DNA from: Cupriavidus laharis
GTDB taxonomy: Bacteria > Pseudomonadota > Gammaproteobacteria > Burkholderiales > Burkholderiaceae
DNA length: 64,000 nt
Assembly: GCF_914271435.1 (NCBI RefSeq)
Contig: NZ_CAJZAI010000008.1
Coordinates: 124,001 to 188,000 of the forward strand
Reading direction: 5' to 3'
In this document: piece by piece, positions 44,416 through 52,398 of the stretch
Numbering within the stretch: position 1 is the first letter of the stretch
How the letters are laid out: the number at the start of each line of letters is the position of its first letter
Made by a program: the position numbers and the translations under genes
Notes under the pieces: model-generated
What the model was told of the DNA's origin: nothing
The model's database searches: none
Seen by the model: the letters and a program-made list of their open reading frames with translations, nothing else

Positions 44416-45105
44416 ATGTCCATGCCGCCGAGCTTTGCCGACCGACGTGAGGCCGGCCTGTACCTGGGGCGCCACCTGGCCGAACTCGGGGTCGGCCAGC
44501 CGCGCGATGGCATGCCCGCGCTGGTGCTGGCGCTGCCGCGCGGAGGCGTGCCGGTCGCGTTCGAGGTCGCGCGCGCCATCGGCGCGCGGCTCGACGTGCT
44601 GCTGGTGCGCAAGATCGGCGCGCCGGGCTACCCCGAACTGGCGCTGGGCGCGGTGGTGGAGGGCGATGCCGGGCGTGAGCCGCATACCGTGGTCAATGAC
44701 GATCCGTGGGTGCAGCGCGCCGTGGAAAGCGGAGCCTTCGATGCCGAGCGCGGGCGCCAGCTTAACGAGATCGTGCGGCGCCAGCAGCGTTACCGTGGCG
44801 GCGCGCCGTTGCCGCGCCTGGCGGGGCGCACGGTGATCGTCGTCGACGATGGCGTGGCGACCGGAGCCACGATGCGCGCCGCGCTCGAAGGCGTGCGCAT
44901 GGCGGGTGCCGCGGAGGTGATTGCCGCCGTGCCCGTGGGGGCCACCGATGGCCTGGCCAGCCTGGAAGCCGCCGCTGACCGGATCATCTGCCTGAACACG
45001 CCGGCGAACTTCGGAGCGGTGGGTGCCTTCTACCTGAACTTTGCCCAGACCAGCGACGACGAAGCCCTGGCGCTGCTGCGCGACGCGGCGACTTGGCCAG
45101 TGTGA
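44416..45105 (+). CDS. Phosphoribosyltransferase family protein
   Basis: This 229-residue type I phosphoribosyltransferase carries the PRPP loop VIVVDDGVATGATMRAA near residue 140 and an N-terminal LALPRGGVPVAFEVARAI followed by VRKIGAPGYPELALGAV. Proteins of this group are often found with stress or dienelactone-hydrolase genes, and their substrates are unknown. CAGGAG lies upstream of ATG 44416. The gene stands alone and converges on the LeuD-like gene. Confidence 0.85.
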   Translation: MSMPPSFADRREAGLYLGRHLAELGVGQPRDGMPALVLALPRGGVPVAFEVARAIGARLDVLLVRKIGAPGYPELALGAVVEGDAGREPHTVVNDDPWVQRAVESGAFDAERGRQLNEIVRRQQRYRGGAPLPRLAGRTVIVVDDGVATGATMRAALEGVRMAGAAEVIAAVPVGATDGLASLEAAADRIICLNTPANFGAVGAFYLNFAQTSDDEALALLRDAATWPV

Positions 45106-45121
45106 GCGCCGGTGAGGCGCG

Positions 45122-45628
45122 TCAACGGCGGGCCAGCCTGGATTTCAGGTGTGGGATCAGCCCGCCTGCACTCAGGATCTCGCGCAGGAACGCCGGCACC
45201 GGCTCGCAGGCGACGGTGGTGCCATCGCCCAGTTGCAGGACGGCATTCTCCAGATCCAGCGTGGCTGCCGCGCCATCCGCCAGGCGGCTGGTGTCGGGGC
45301 ATACCAGCACCGGCAGGCCGAGATTGATGGCATTGCGGTAGAACAGCCCGCCAAACGACGGCGCCACCACGGCCCGTACACCCAGATGGCGCAGCGCCTG
45401 CGGCGCCTGCTCGCGCGAAGATCCGATGCCGAAGTTGGTGCCCGCTACCAGCACATCGCCCGGGCGTACCTGACTCGGGAATTCGGGGCGCAGGCTTTCC
45501 AGGCAATGCGCGGCCAGGACTTCCGGCGCCGCTTTCATCAATATCGCCGGAGCCATGGCGTCGGTGTCGATGTTGTCGCCAAAGCGCCAGATGCGGCTTG
45601 GGGATGCGGGAACGGAAGGCTCGGTCAT
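45122..45628 (-). CDS. LeuD-like hydro-lyase small subunit
   Basis: ATG 45628 gives 168 residues. The swivel-domain motifs FGDNIDTDAM, GTNFGIGSSREQAPQAL and SFGGLFYRNAINLGLP are those of 3-isopropylmalate dehydratase and homoaconitase small subunits. It follows the large subunit by 14 bases. Because the operon also carries a Bug receptor and a GntR regulator, and no other leucine genes, a catabolic hydro-lyase for an imported di- or tricarboxylate is more likely than leucine synthesis. Confidence 0.88.
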   Translation of the reverse strand: MTEPSVPASPSRIWRFGDNIDTDAMAPAILMKAAPEVLAAHCLESLRPEFPSQVRPGDVLVAGTNFGIGSSREQAPQALRHLGVRAVVAPSFGGLFYRNAINLGLPVLVCPDTSRLADGAAATLDLENAVLQLGDGTTVACEPVPAFLREILSAGGLIPHLKSRLARR

Positions 45629-45642
45629 GCGGAAAACCTGGT

Positions 45643-46947
45643 TCAGAGCAGGGTGCGGGGGTCGGTAATGCGCCCGGTCACGGCGCTGGCCGCCACCGTC
45701 AGCGGCGATGCCAGCCACACCGCGCTGCCGGCATCGCCCATGCGGCCGGAGAAATTGCGCGCGGTCGAGGCAATGGCCCGGCTGCCGGCGGGAAAGCGCG
45801 CGGCGCCATAGCCGGCGCAGGCACCGCAGGCATTCGGGAGCAGTTCGGCGCCGGCTTCGGCCAGGACGGCGAGCGTGCCCTCGCGCTGCGCCTGCTGCTG
45901 GTCGCGCACCGAAGCGGGCGCCACCTGCAGGCTTATGCCCGGGGCCACGCGCCGGCCGCGCAGCACCTGCGCGGCCATGCGCAGGTCGTCCAGCTTTGCG
46001 CCGGTGCAGGCGCCAAGGTAGGCAATCTGTACGGCTTCGCCGGCAGCCTGGTCCACCGGCGCACTGTTGGCCGGCGAATGCGGGGCGGCCACCTGCGGTG
46101 CCAGGGCGCCGGCATCGAAGACATGGCTGGCCAGCAGCGGTGCGCCGGCATCGCTGCGCCAGTGTGCGAGGTCGATGTCCGCCAGGGTCTGGGCCGGTAC
46201 GCCTGCCACGGCGAGCCAGTCCAACGTGACGGCATCGGGTGCCACCAGCCCGGTCTGCGCGCCAAGTTCGGCGCTCATATTGGCCAGCGTCATGCGTTCC
46301 TGCATGGAAAGCGCCGCCACGGCGTTGCCGGCGTACTCGATGGCTTCATAGCGGCCGCCGCCGAGGCCCAGCCGCGCGCACAGGAACAGCACCATGTCCT
46401 TGGCGCAGACCCCGGGCACAAGCGTGCCGTCCCATTGCAGCCGGATGGTCTGCGGCACGCGCAGCCAGATTTCGCCCGTGGCCAGCACGCCGGCCATCTC
46501 CGTGGCGCCTACGCCGAACATGTAGGCGCCGAACGCACCGCCGGTGGGGCTGTGGCTGTCGCCGCCGACGATCAACCGGCCGGGCAGCACGTGGCCGTGC
46601 TCGGGCAGCACGACGTGGCAGATGCCTTCACCGTCGATCAGGTGCGCGCCACTGCGGCGCGTCCAGTCGCGCGTGAAGTGCAGGATCGCCTCGGTAGCCG
46701 GATCGCTGGCCGGCACGAAATGGTCGGTCACGACCACGTAGCGCGACGGGTCCCACACGGTTGTGCCAAGGGCGTCCAGCAAGGGTGCGACGCGGCGCGG
46801 GCCGCTGGAGTCGTGCGACATCGCAAGGTCGACCCGGCACATTGCCAGCGAACCGGGTTCGGCATGCGCCAGCCCGGCGGCGCGTGCCACCAGCTTCTGG
46901 GCGAGCGTTGCCGGACGGGGGCGCGCGGATACAACGGCCACGCTCAT
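45643..46947 (-). CDS. LeuC/aconitase-like hydro-lyase large subunit
   Basis: ATG 46947 overlaps the Bug receptor stop by 4 bases and gives 434 residues, the length expected for LeuC or homoaconitase; the frame is open further upstream but reads through the receptor gene. Fe-S ligands are in LGACTGAKLDDL and PNACGACAGYG, and the substrate-binding region GGDSHSPTGGAFGAYMFGVG is typical. Together with the small subunit it should hydrate or dehydrate a substituted malate. The exact substrate is unknown. Confidence 0.88.
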   Translation of the reverse strand: MSVAVVSARPRPATLAQKLVARAAGLAHAEPGSLAMCRVDLAMSHDSSGPRRVAPLLDALGTTVWDPSRYVVVTDHFVPASDPATEAILHFTRDWTRRSGAHLIDGEGICHVVLPEHGHVLPGRLIVGGDSHSPTGGAFGAYMFGVGATEMAGVLATGEIWLRVPQTIRLQWDGTLVPGVCAKDMVLFLCARLGLGGGRYEAIEYAGNAVAALSMQERMTLANMSAELGAQTGLVAPDAVTLDWLAVAGVPAQTLADIDLAHWRSDAGAPLLASHVFDAGALAPQVAAPHSPANSAPVDQAAGEAVQIAYLGACTGAKLDDLRMAAQVLRGRRVAPGISLQVAPASVRDQQQAQREGTLAVLAEAGAELLPNACGACAGYGAARFPAGSRAIASTARNFSGRMGDAGSAVWLASPLTVAASAVTGRITDPRTLL

Positions 46948-47957
46948 TCCGTCGAGGCTCCCGAGTACTTCACCACCGCGGCCCAGCGTTTCACGTCCTG
47001 CCTCACGAATGCGGCGAACGATTCCGGCGTAGTGCCCAGCGGCTGAGCGCCGTCTGCCTCCAGCCGCTTGCGCACGGCCGGCGCTTCCAGGCCCTTGTGG
47101 GCGGCATGGTAGAGGGCCTGCGTCACGTCCGCCGGCAGCCCGGCCGGTCCGAACAGGCCAAACCAGGCGCTGGATTCGAACCCCTTGACGGTGGCGCCGA
47201 TCGGCGCCGCGCCGGGAAACTGCGGCAGCGGCGCGGCGCTGGTCACGCCCAGCACCTTGAGCTTGCCCGCCCGCACATGGGGCAGGACATTGAGCGTGCT
47301 CGCAAACATCAGGTCGCACTGCCCGGCAAGCAGGTCAGTGATGGCCGGCGCGGTGCCCTTGTACGGAATGTTCACGATATAGGTGTGGGTCATCATCTTG
47401 AACATGTCGCCGGCCAGATGCACCGATGAACCGACCGAGCCAATGGCGAAGTTCAGCTTGCCTGGCCGCGAGCGCGCCAGGCGGATCAGTTCGGGCACGT
47501 TGTTGGCGGGCAGCCGCGGGTTTGCCACGAGCACGCTGGGCACCGTGGCCACCAGCGTGACGGGTGTGAAGTCCTGCACCGGATCGAAGGGCAGCTTCTT
47601 GTAGAGCGTGGCGTTGATGGTGTGGCTGGTGAAGCTCATCAGCAGCGTGGCCCCATCGGGCGTGCTCCTGGCAACCAGGTCGGCCGCGATGTTGCCACCG
47701 GCGCCGGGGCGGTTCTCGACCACGACGGGCTGCCCCAGCTCCTGGGACATTTCCTGCGCGATCGTGCGGGCCAGCGTGTCCGTGGTGCCGCCGGCCGGTG
47801 CGCCTACCAGGATGCGGATGGTCTTGCCGCCGGCGATCTGCGCATAGGCAGCCAGCGGAACCGCGCAGAATGCCAGCGCGCAGGCGCTGGCGGCGCTGCG
47901 CAGCCAGGCGCCTGGTGAACGTCTGCGGGTCGGCGTGCACGGACGGGACAACGGCAT
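46944..47957 (-). CDS. Bug/TctC family periplasmic substrate-binding protein
   Basis: This 337-residue protein has a signal peptide ending AAYA and the Bug signature: IRILVGAPAGGTTDTLAR, VVVENRPGAGGNIAAD, LPFDPVQDFTPVTLVA and VPYKG-like IPYKGTAPAITDLLAGQ. AGGAGG precedes ATG 47957. These proteins deliver carboxylates to tripartite tricarboxylate transporters or act as sensors; betaproteobacteria encode many orphans. No TctA/TctB genes are adjacent. It is translationally coupled to the LeuC-like gene. Confidence 0.93.
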   Translation of the reverse strand: MPLSRPCTPTRRRSPGAWLRSAASACALAFCAVPLAAYAQIAGGKTIRILVGAPAGGTTDTLARTIAQEMSQELGQPVVVENRPGAGGNIAADLVARSTPDGATLLMSFTSHTINATLYKKLPFDPVQDFTPVTLVATVPSVLVANPRLPANNVPELIRLARSRPGKLNFAIGSVGSSVHLAGDMFKMMTHTYIVNIPYKGTAPAITDLLAGQCDLMFASTLNVLPHVRAGKLKVLGVTSAAPLPQFPGAAPIGATVKGFESSAWFGLFGPAGLPADVTQALYHAAHKGLEAPAVRKRLEADGAQPLGTTPESFAAFVRQDVKRWAAVVKYSGASTE

Positions 47958-48073
47958 GACGGCACCTCCTTGCGAAAAGTGATCACGAGTGCGCAGTATC
48001 GCCCGGGATCGCGCCGCGTAGGGCCATCCCCTTGGCGTGGCAGGGCGGTTGAACTGCCTGGCGGTGGTCCGGC

Positions 48074-48856
48074 TCAGTCGCGCAGGCCGGGGCGGGTTTC
48101 GTTTTCCACCCAGACGTTGGCGCTGTCGACCCCGGCAGGGGACAGCTCCATGCGGTATTCGTAGCGGTCCGGCCGGTACTGGCCGAGCAGGAACTGGACG
48201 GGGCGGCCGTTGCTGTCCTTGACCACGCGGCGCACCGCCAGCAAGGCGCCGCCGACCGGCACGTCGAGCAGCGGGGCGACTACCACATCCGCGAGGCGCG
48301 CCGACAGGGTCTGGCTGGCGCGGCCAAGCCGCACGCCGCTGCTTTCCAGCAGGCGCAGCACCGGCTGTTCTTCGAGCGCCTTGCGCGTGATCGTGCGGCC
48401 CAGTTCGGCGGGCAGGTAGACCGTGATATGCGAGAGAGGCCGGTTGCGGTAGTGGCGCACGCGGACGATCTTCACCACCGGATCACCTGGCGCGAGGTCG
48501 AGCGCCTCGGCCACTTCCGGCGTGGCGTGGACCTCGTCGATCGAGATCACCTTCACCGCCGTCTTCTGGCCCATGTCGATGATGTTGTCGAGCAGGCTGG
48601 CGCTGCGCTCTTCGGTCGTCGCCGCCGGCTTGACCGGATGCGGGTTGACGAATGTCCCCAGTCCGCGGTGGCGGCGAACCAGCCCTTCCTGGACCAGCCG
48701 GTCGAACACCCGCCGCATGGTCACCCGCGAAGCGTGGAATTGTTTGGCCAGGTCAATTTCGCCCGGCAGCGGTCCTTGGCCAAAGCGGCCCTCGACGATC
48801 TGCTGACGCAGTACCACGTAAATCTGGTGATACAGGGGAACGACGGCTTCGCTCAT
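48074..48856 (-). CDS. GntR family regulator, HutC/UTRA subfamily
   Basis: This 260-residue protein has an N-terminal GntR winged helix (LYHQIYVVLRQQIVEGRFG, then KQFHASRVTMRRVFDRL) and a C-terminal UTRA ligand domain (about 90-250, ending YRPDRYEYRMEL). It is first in the unit with the Bug receptor and the hydro-lyase subunits and probably represses it. A dyad at 48883-48916 just upstream may be its operator. Confidence 0.9.
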   Translation of the reverse strand: MSEAVVPLYHQIYVVLRQQIVEGRFGQGPLPGEIDLAKQFHASRVTMRRVFDRLVQEGLVRRHRGLGTFVNPHPVKPAATTEERSASLLDNIIDMGQKTAVKVISIDEVHATPEVAEALDLAPGDPVVKIVRVRHYRNRPLSHITVYLPAELGRTITRKALEEQPVLRLLESSGVRLGRASQTLSARLADVVVAPLLDVPVGGALLAVRRVVKDSNGRPVQFLLGQYRPDRYEYRMELSPAGVDSANVWVENETRPGLRD

Positions 48857-48882
48857 GGTTTCGCTTGCGGGGACATGACAAG

Positions 48883-48916
48883 TCTGTAATGCCTCTAATG
48901 TACTGTAAATCAGACA
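48883..48916. promoter_or_regulatory. Possible GntR operator
   Basis: GTCTG (48883-48887) and CAGAC (48912-48916) form a dyad 27 bases before the GntR start codon, with repeated TGTAA elements between them. Autoregulation is inferred from position. Confidence 0.3.
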
Positions 48917-49230
48917 TAAGTCCTAGCCCGACGGTGCAATGAGGGGATTTCGGCACAGCGGCGGCGGGCAATTTGTTGCAACTGTGCACCTGGGCCTGGC
49001 AAGCCCGGATCCCGGAGAGCGAGGGAACCCGCAATGTCTGTCCTGCGCCGCTGCCACCGGGCTTTGCAGCATGCGACCCCAAGGCAATATCTGATGTGCG
49101 TCGTCCCCGGAAAGAACTACCGGCCTGTGCATCGCCGGGCACCCTGTTTCAGCGCCGATACGCACTCAGGCGCATCAGGCATTCCCGGGGCATTTCGCTA
49201 ACTCATTGAAAAATAGGGGGTTCTACCAAT

Positions 49231-49244
49231 GTGCGAAAACGCAC
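49231..49244. promoter_or_regulatory. Perfect dyad GTGCG-AAAA-CGCAC
   Basis: Five-base arms flank AAAA about 285 bases upstream of the glycine-rich gene. It could be a regulator site. Confidence 0.3.
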
Positions 49245-49266
49245 CTAGCAGGCAGGCGGGAGTCCG

Positions 49267-49284
49267 TGTCACAGCGGTGTGACA
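49267..49284. promoter_or_regulatory. Perfect dyad TGTCACA-GCGG-TGTGACA
   Basis: Seven-base arms flank GCGG. The half-sites recall those of Crp-type sites in inverted order. It lies about 245 bases upstream of the glycine-rich gene and may control it. Confidence 0.4.
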
Positions 49285-49356
49285 TGTCGCTTGCGATGCA
49301 CTGCGGCGAAGGTGGGGAAGACCGTTCACGGCGTCCGAAAGTTCCCGGGAAATGTC

Positions 49357-49385
49357 TGGCAAGGCCTTGTCCCGCAAGGGATTGC
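49357..49385. repeat. Structured repeat related to hairpin at 40711-40739
   Basis: It matches 40711-40739 at 24 of 29 bases and can still fold with GCAA/TTGC and CCTTG/CAAGG pairs. Both lie in noncoding DNA. Confidence 0.5.
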
Positions 49386-49528
49386 GATTTCGAGTGGCGA
49401 AGCTGGCACCGATTATGCGCATGGGGAGTCTGGTTTGGCACGGTGCCGGACCTAACCTCCAGCCATCGCTCGGGATGAGCGTTGGGCGGGGGCTGAGCCG
49501 CTGTATGAAATTCTCCTGGGAGCTTCGT

Positions 49529-51046
49529 ATGAAAAAGACCTTAATTGCGTCAGCCATCGCCCTGGCGTTTGGTGGGCAGGCTTGGGCAAATCCGACCAAC
49601 AACAACGAAAAAGTCTGGGACGGCGACAACAACCAGAGTGCCACTGCAACCTCGACTCAGAGTGGTAGTGGTGCCGCGGCGAATGAGAACTCGACGGCTG
49701 TCCAGGCGAATGGCAACACCAAGACCGACACCAAGACCACCTCTGTCTCAGTCTCAAAGTCGTCCACTAAGACATCGACCAAGACTATCCTCCACGCTCA
49801 TCAGGACGTGGACGGCTATGGCAATGCGGCCGCCGCCAACGGCGGTACGGCTACCGCGAACTTCTCTAACTCGTTCAACACCAGCAAGGCGATTGCCATC
49901 AGCAAGCTGACCGGGACGGTATCCGGCAACAGCATCGCTCCGATGGGCAATTGGGCCACTAACAATGGCAACGCCAATGGCGCAGCGGGCGGCAAGGGCG
50001 GCGCTGGCTATGGCGGTACTGGCGGAGTCGGTAACGGCGGTAACGGCGGCAACGGCGGCAACGGCGGCAACGGCGGCTCCGGCGGCAGTGCCCTCAATGG
50101 CAGCGCTTCCAATGGTAGCGCCACCAATGGCAGCGCAAACGCCGGCAATGGCGGCGCGGGCGGCAAGGCGATTGGCTGGGCTGGCGATGGTGGCAGCGCC
50201 AAGGCCTATGGCGGCGACGCGTACAGCGCGGCTGGCAGCAAGGGCGGCAGCGGTGGCGGTGCCTACGGCTCGGGCGGCGGTGCTCTGAGCGCTTCACTCG
50301 GCGCGGGTGGCCGCGGTGGCGGTGCTGGCGCGATCGGTGGTGGCGCCCTGGGTGCCAGCGGTGCGCTGGGCGGTCTGGCCGGCTCGGCTGGCGGCGCGGG
50401 TGGCGGCAGTGGCACGGCCAATGGTTCGGGTGCTGACACGACTGGTAATGGCGGTGCGGGCGGCTCAGCTGGCTCGTCGAGCGCTACCGGTACGGCCGGC
50501 GCAGCCAGCGCCACGGGCGGTGCGGCCGGTGCGGCCGGCGGTGCGGGTGGCGCTGGAACCGCGACGGCAGGTGCTACTGGCGGTGCCGGCAGCGGCACCG
50601 GTGGTGCTGGTGGCGCAGGCGGCGCGGCGACCTCGACAGCGACGGGCGGCGGTGCCGGCAGCACTGGCGGCGCTGGTGGCTCGCAGGCCAGCATTGGCGG
50701 CGCCGGCGGCGCTGGCGGTTCAGCCAGCAACGGCAGCGCTTCGAGCTCGGCGTCCAACGGCAGCGCCACGGCCGGCAACGGTGCGGCGGGTGCCGTGGGT
50801 GCGACCGGCGGCGCCGGCGGTACCGGCAATGGCGGTGCCGGCGGCACCGGCAACGGTGCGGTCGGCGGAGCCGGAGGCAACGGTGGCTACGTCACGGTCA
50901 GTGCCGGCACGTTCAGCATGCAGAACGTCATGACCAGCGTGGGTCAGACGGCGGCGGGCATCATGGTCGCCAACCAGAACCTTGGCGCAGCATCGCTGGT
51001 GCAACAAAGCGTCAACGTGCAGGCAAATCTGACAGTAGGCAAGTGA
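49529..51046 (+). CDS. Secreted glycine-rich repeat protein, candidate fibre or amyloid subunit
   Basis: ATG 49529 with GGGAGC upstream gives 505 residues. The signal peptide MKKTLIASAIALAFGGQAWA is clear. Residues about 21-150 are rich in Thr, Ser, Asn and Lys. Residues about 150-455 are almost entirely Gly, Ala, Ser, Asn and Thr in GNGG, GGAGG and NGSA-type repeats. The last 45 residues (VTVSAGTFSMQNVMTSVGQ, then ASLVQQSVNVQANL) are non-repetitive and may be an assembly or secretion signal. There is no Cys. It heads a run with a C39 peptidase and an outer-membrane barrel gene, as FapB/FapC do in Pseudomonas, but the repeats differ and the Fap CxC tail is absent. An adhesin is an alternative. 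Confidence 0.8.
   Translation: MKKTLIASAIALAFGGQAWANPTNNNEKVWDGDNNQSATATSTQSGSGAAANENSTAVQANGNTKTDTKTTSVSVSKSSTKTSTKTILHAHQDVDGYGNAAAANGGTATANFSNSFNTSKAIAISKLTGTVSGNSIAPMGNWATNNGNANGAAGGKGGAGYGGTGGVGNGGNGGNGGNGGNGGSGGSALNGSASNGSATNGSANAGNGGAGGKAIGWAGDGGSAKAYGGDAYSAAGSKGGSGGGAYGSGGGALSASLGAGGRGGGAGAIGGGALGASGALGGLAGSAGGAGGGSGTANGSGADTTGNGGAGGSAGSSSATGTAGAASATGGAAGAAGGAGGAGTATAGATGGAGSGTGGAGGAGGAATSTATGGGAGSTGGAGGSQASIGGAGGAGGSASNGSASSSASNGSATAGNGAAGAVGATGGAGGTGNGGAGGTGNGAVGGAGGNGGYVTVSAGTFSMQNVMTSVGQTAAGIMVANQNLGAASLVQQSVNVQANLTVGK
50033..50077 (+). repeat. In-frame 9-bp tandem repeat
   Basis: Five consecutive AACGGCGGY units encode Asn-Gly-Gly repeats inside the glycine-rich gene. The near identity of units suggests slippage-driven length variation. 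Confidence 0.75.
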
Positions 51047-51132
51047 GGCGCGCACGGCGCCCCCGGACCGCCCTCTTTGCAATAGGGTGCGGCCGGGCGG
51101 CGCCGGTGCGGGGCTTCAGGCCTGCAAGAGGG

Positions 51133-51165
51133 GGTATCCCGTGTGCAGTCCGCATCCGGGATGCC
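51133..51165 (+). other. Hairpin between the first two genes of the secretion operon
   Basis: GGTATCCCG pairs with CGGGATGCC (one G-U pair) around 15 bases. It may tune expression of downstream genes relative to the glycine-rich subunit, as attenuating hairpins do in other fibre operons. Confidence 0.35.
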
Positions 51166-51244
51166 TGCCTGGCGTAGCAGTCTGTAAGTTCCGCCGCGGC
51201 TGGCCGGATGGGGCCGGGCGCGGCGGGCAACAAGGAGACGCACC

Positions 51245-51682
51245 ATGCGACCGATTCGCATTGCTGTCACCACGCTGGCGACAGCATTCCTTGCCTGGCC
51301 GTACATGCAGGCCCACGCGGATCCCGCTGCGGGCGATGTCGCCGTGGCAGCGCCGGTCGCCGCAGTGGGTAGCGGGACAGCGGCCGACGAGGGTAAGGCA
51401 GGAGGGGCAACGCGGGCAACAAGCAATCCGTTCGGCGCGACAGTGGCGGCAGTCGCAAGCGATAAGCTGGACGGGGTGCGCGGTGGGGCAGATCTGGTGG
51501 TCAATGACATGCGCCTGCACGGAACGGTGGCGGACAATGCCGCGATTGGCACGTATTCCGGCAGCAATATCGTCACGGATGGCGCGTTCGCCAATGCTGC
51601 AGGCATTCCGACCGCGATCCAGAACACGGGCAACAACGTGCTGATCCAGAACGCGACCATCGTCAACGTCCAGTTCAAGTGA
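51245..51682 (+). CDS. Secreted protein with internal double-glycine processing motif (small putative subunit)
   Basis: ATG 51245 follows AAGGAG and gives 145 residues with a signal peptide ending MQAHA. Residues 68-81 (VAAVASDKLDGVRGG overall) fit the double-glycine leader rule: hydrophobic residues at -12, -7 and -4 and Gly80-Gly81 at -2 and -1. Cleavage there would release a 64-residue C-terminal part with Asn-rich, beta-strand-like sequence (NAAIGTYSGSNIV, AIQNTGNNVLIQNATIVNV). The gene ends 7 bases before the C39 peptidase gene. It shares the motif with the protein at 52399-53286. I do not recognise it as a named family; subunit or nucleator is inferred. Confidence 0.8.
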   Translation: MRPIRIAVTTLATAFLAWPYMQAHADPAAGDVAVAAPVAAVGSGTAADEGKAGGATRATSNPFGATVAAVASDKLDGVRGGADLVVNDMRLHGTVADNAAIGTYSGSNIVTDGAFANAAGIPTAIQNTGNNVLIQNATIVNVQFK

Positions 51683-51689
51683 TCAAGTG

Positions 51690-52388
51690 ATGAAGATTTT
51701 TCGACGGATGCTGGGGGCCATACCGTTCCTGCTGGCATTGGGCGGGACGTCGCCCGCGCTGGCGGACCGGGTAGCGATATACGGACCGGTTGGCGAGTAC
51801 TACAGCGTCCCGGTGACCAGCCTGCGCGAAGCGCGCTTCAAGACCACGGTCCGGCAGCAATACGATTTCAGTTGTGGCTCAGCCGCCGTGGCGACGCTGC
51901 TGACCTACCAGTACGGCGAGCCCATGACCGAGGAGTTGGCGTTTGCCAACATGTTCGTCAATGGCGATCAGGACAAGATCCGGCGAGAGGGCTTCTCCCT
52001 GCTGGACATGAAGCGCTTCCTGGAGTCGCGGGGCTATCTGGCCGACGGCTATGAACTGCCCTTGTCCAAGCTGGAGGAAACGCAGATTCCCGCGATCGTG
52101 CTGATCTCCGAGAATGGCTACCACCACTTCGTGGTCGTCAAAGGGGTCAAGGGCGACCGCGTGCTGATCGGAGATCCGGCGCGCGGCACGCGCTCCATTT
52201 CTCGCGAGCATTTCGAGAGCATCTGGGAGAGCCAGTTGCTCTTCGTGATCCATAACCGTACCGAACGTGCACGGTTCAATCTTGCGGCCGACTGGCGCGT
52301 GGCGCCAATGGGCCCTTACTGGATGGGAGTCAACCGGGACAGCTTGTTCTTCACCGTCATGCCAAAGCATGGCGCCAGCGATTTCTGA
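51690..52388 (+). CDS. Periplasmic C39 family cysteine peptidase (FapD-like)
   Basis: ATG 51690 gives 232 residues; GTG 51687 is an alternative. A signal peptide ends SPALA. The C39 catalytic domain covers about residues 45-190: QQYDFSCGSAAVATLL (Gln of the oxyanion hole, Cys), YHHFVVVKG (His) and IGDPARG (Asp). Unlike bacteriocin transporters it has no ABC or membrane domains, so it acts alone in the periplasm. FapD of the Pseudomonas amyloid system is of the same type. Two flanking genes encode secreted proteins with double-glycine motifs, the normal recognition site of C39 enzymes, so they are the likely substrates. Confidence 0.9.
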   Translation: MKIFRRMLGAIPFLLALGGTSPALADRVAIYGPVGEYYSVPVTSLREARFKTTVRQQYDFSCGSAAVATLLTYQYGEPMTEELAFANMFVNGDQDKIRREGFSLLDMKRFLESRGYLADGYELPLSKLEETQIPAIVLISENGYHHFVVVKGVKGDRVLIGDPARGTRSISREHFESIWESQLLFVIHNRTERARFNLAADWRVAPMGPYWMGVNRDSLFFTVMPKHGASDF

Positions 52389-52398
52389 GGAACACATC

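Larger units (their letters stand above)
48857..49528. other. Intergenic region before the glycine-rich secretion operon
   Basis: This 672-base region separates the divergent GntR gene and the glycine-rich gene. It contains a dyad near the GntR start, two perfect dyads at 49231-49244 and 49267-49284, and a structured element at 49357-49385 related to that at 40711. No gene is supported. Confidence 0.5.

Noticed and set aside
46948..47319. Extended N-terminus of the LeuC-like frame
   Set aside because: The extension runs through the Bug receptor gene and is Arg/Gly-rich shadow sequence; ATG 46947 gives the normal family length.
49267..49284. Canonical Crp binding site
   Set aside because: A Crp site reads TGTGA-N6-TCACA; here the half-sites are in the opposite order with a 4-base centre, so only a generic dyad is claimed.
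50033..50077. CRISPR-like array
   Set aside because: The repeats are 9 bp, contiguous, in frame and without spacers, so this is a coding tandem repeat.
50263..50880. Pro/Ala-rich minus-strand frame within the glycine-rich gene
   Set aside because: It is the mirror of GGC/GCC-rich glycine codons and has no ribosome site or domain.
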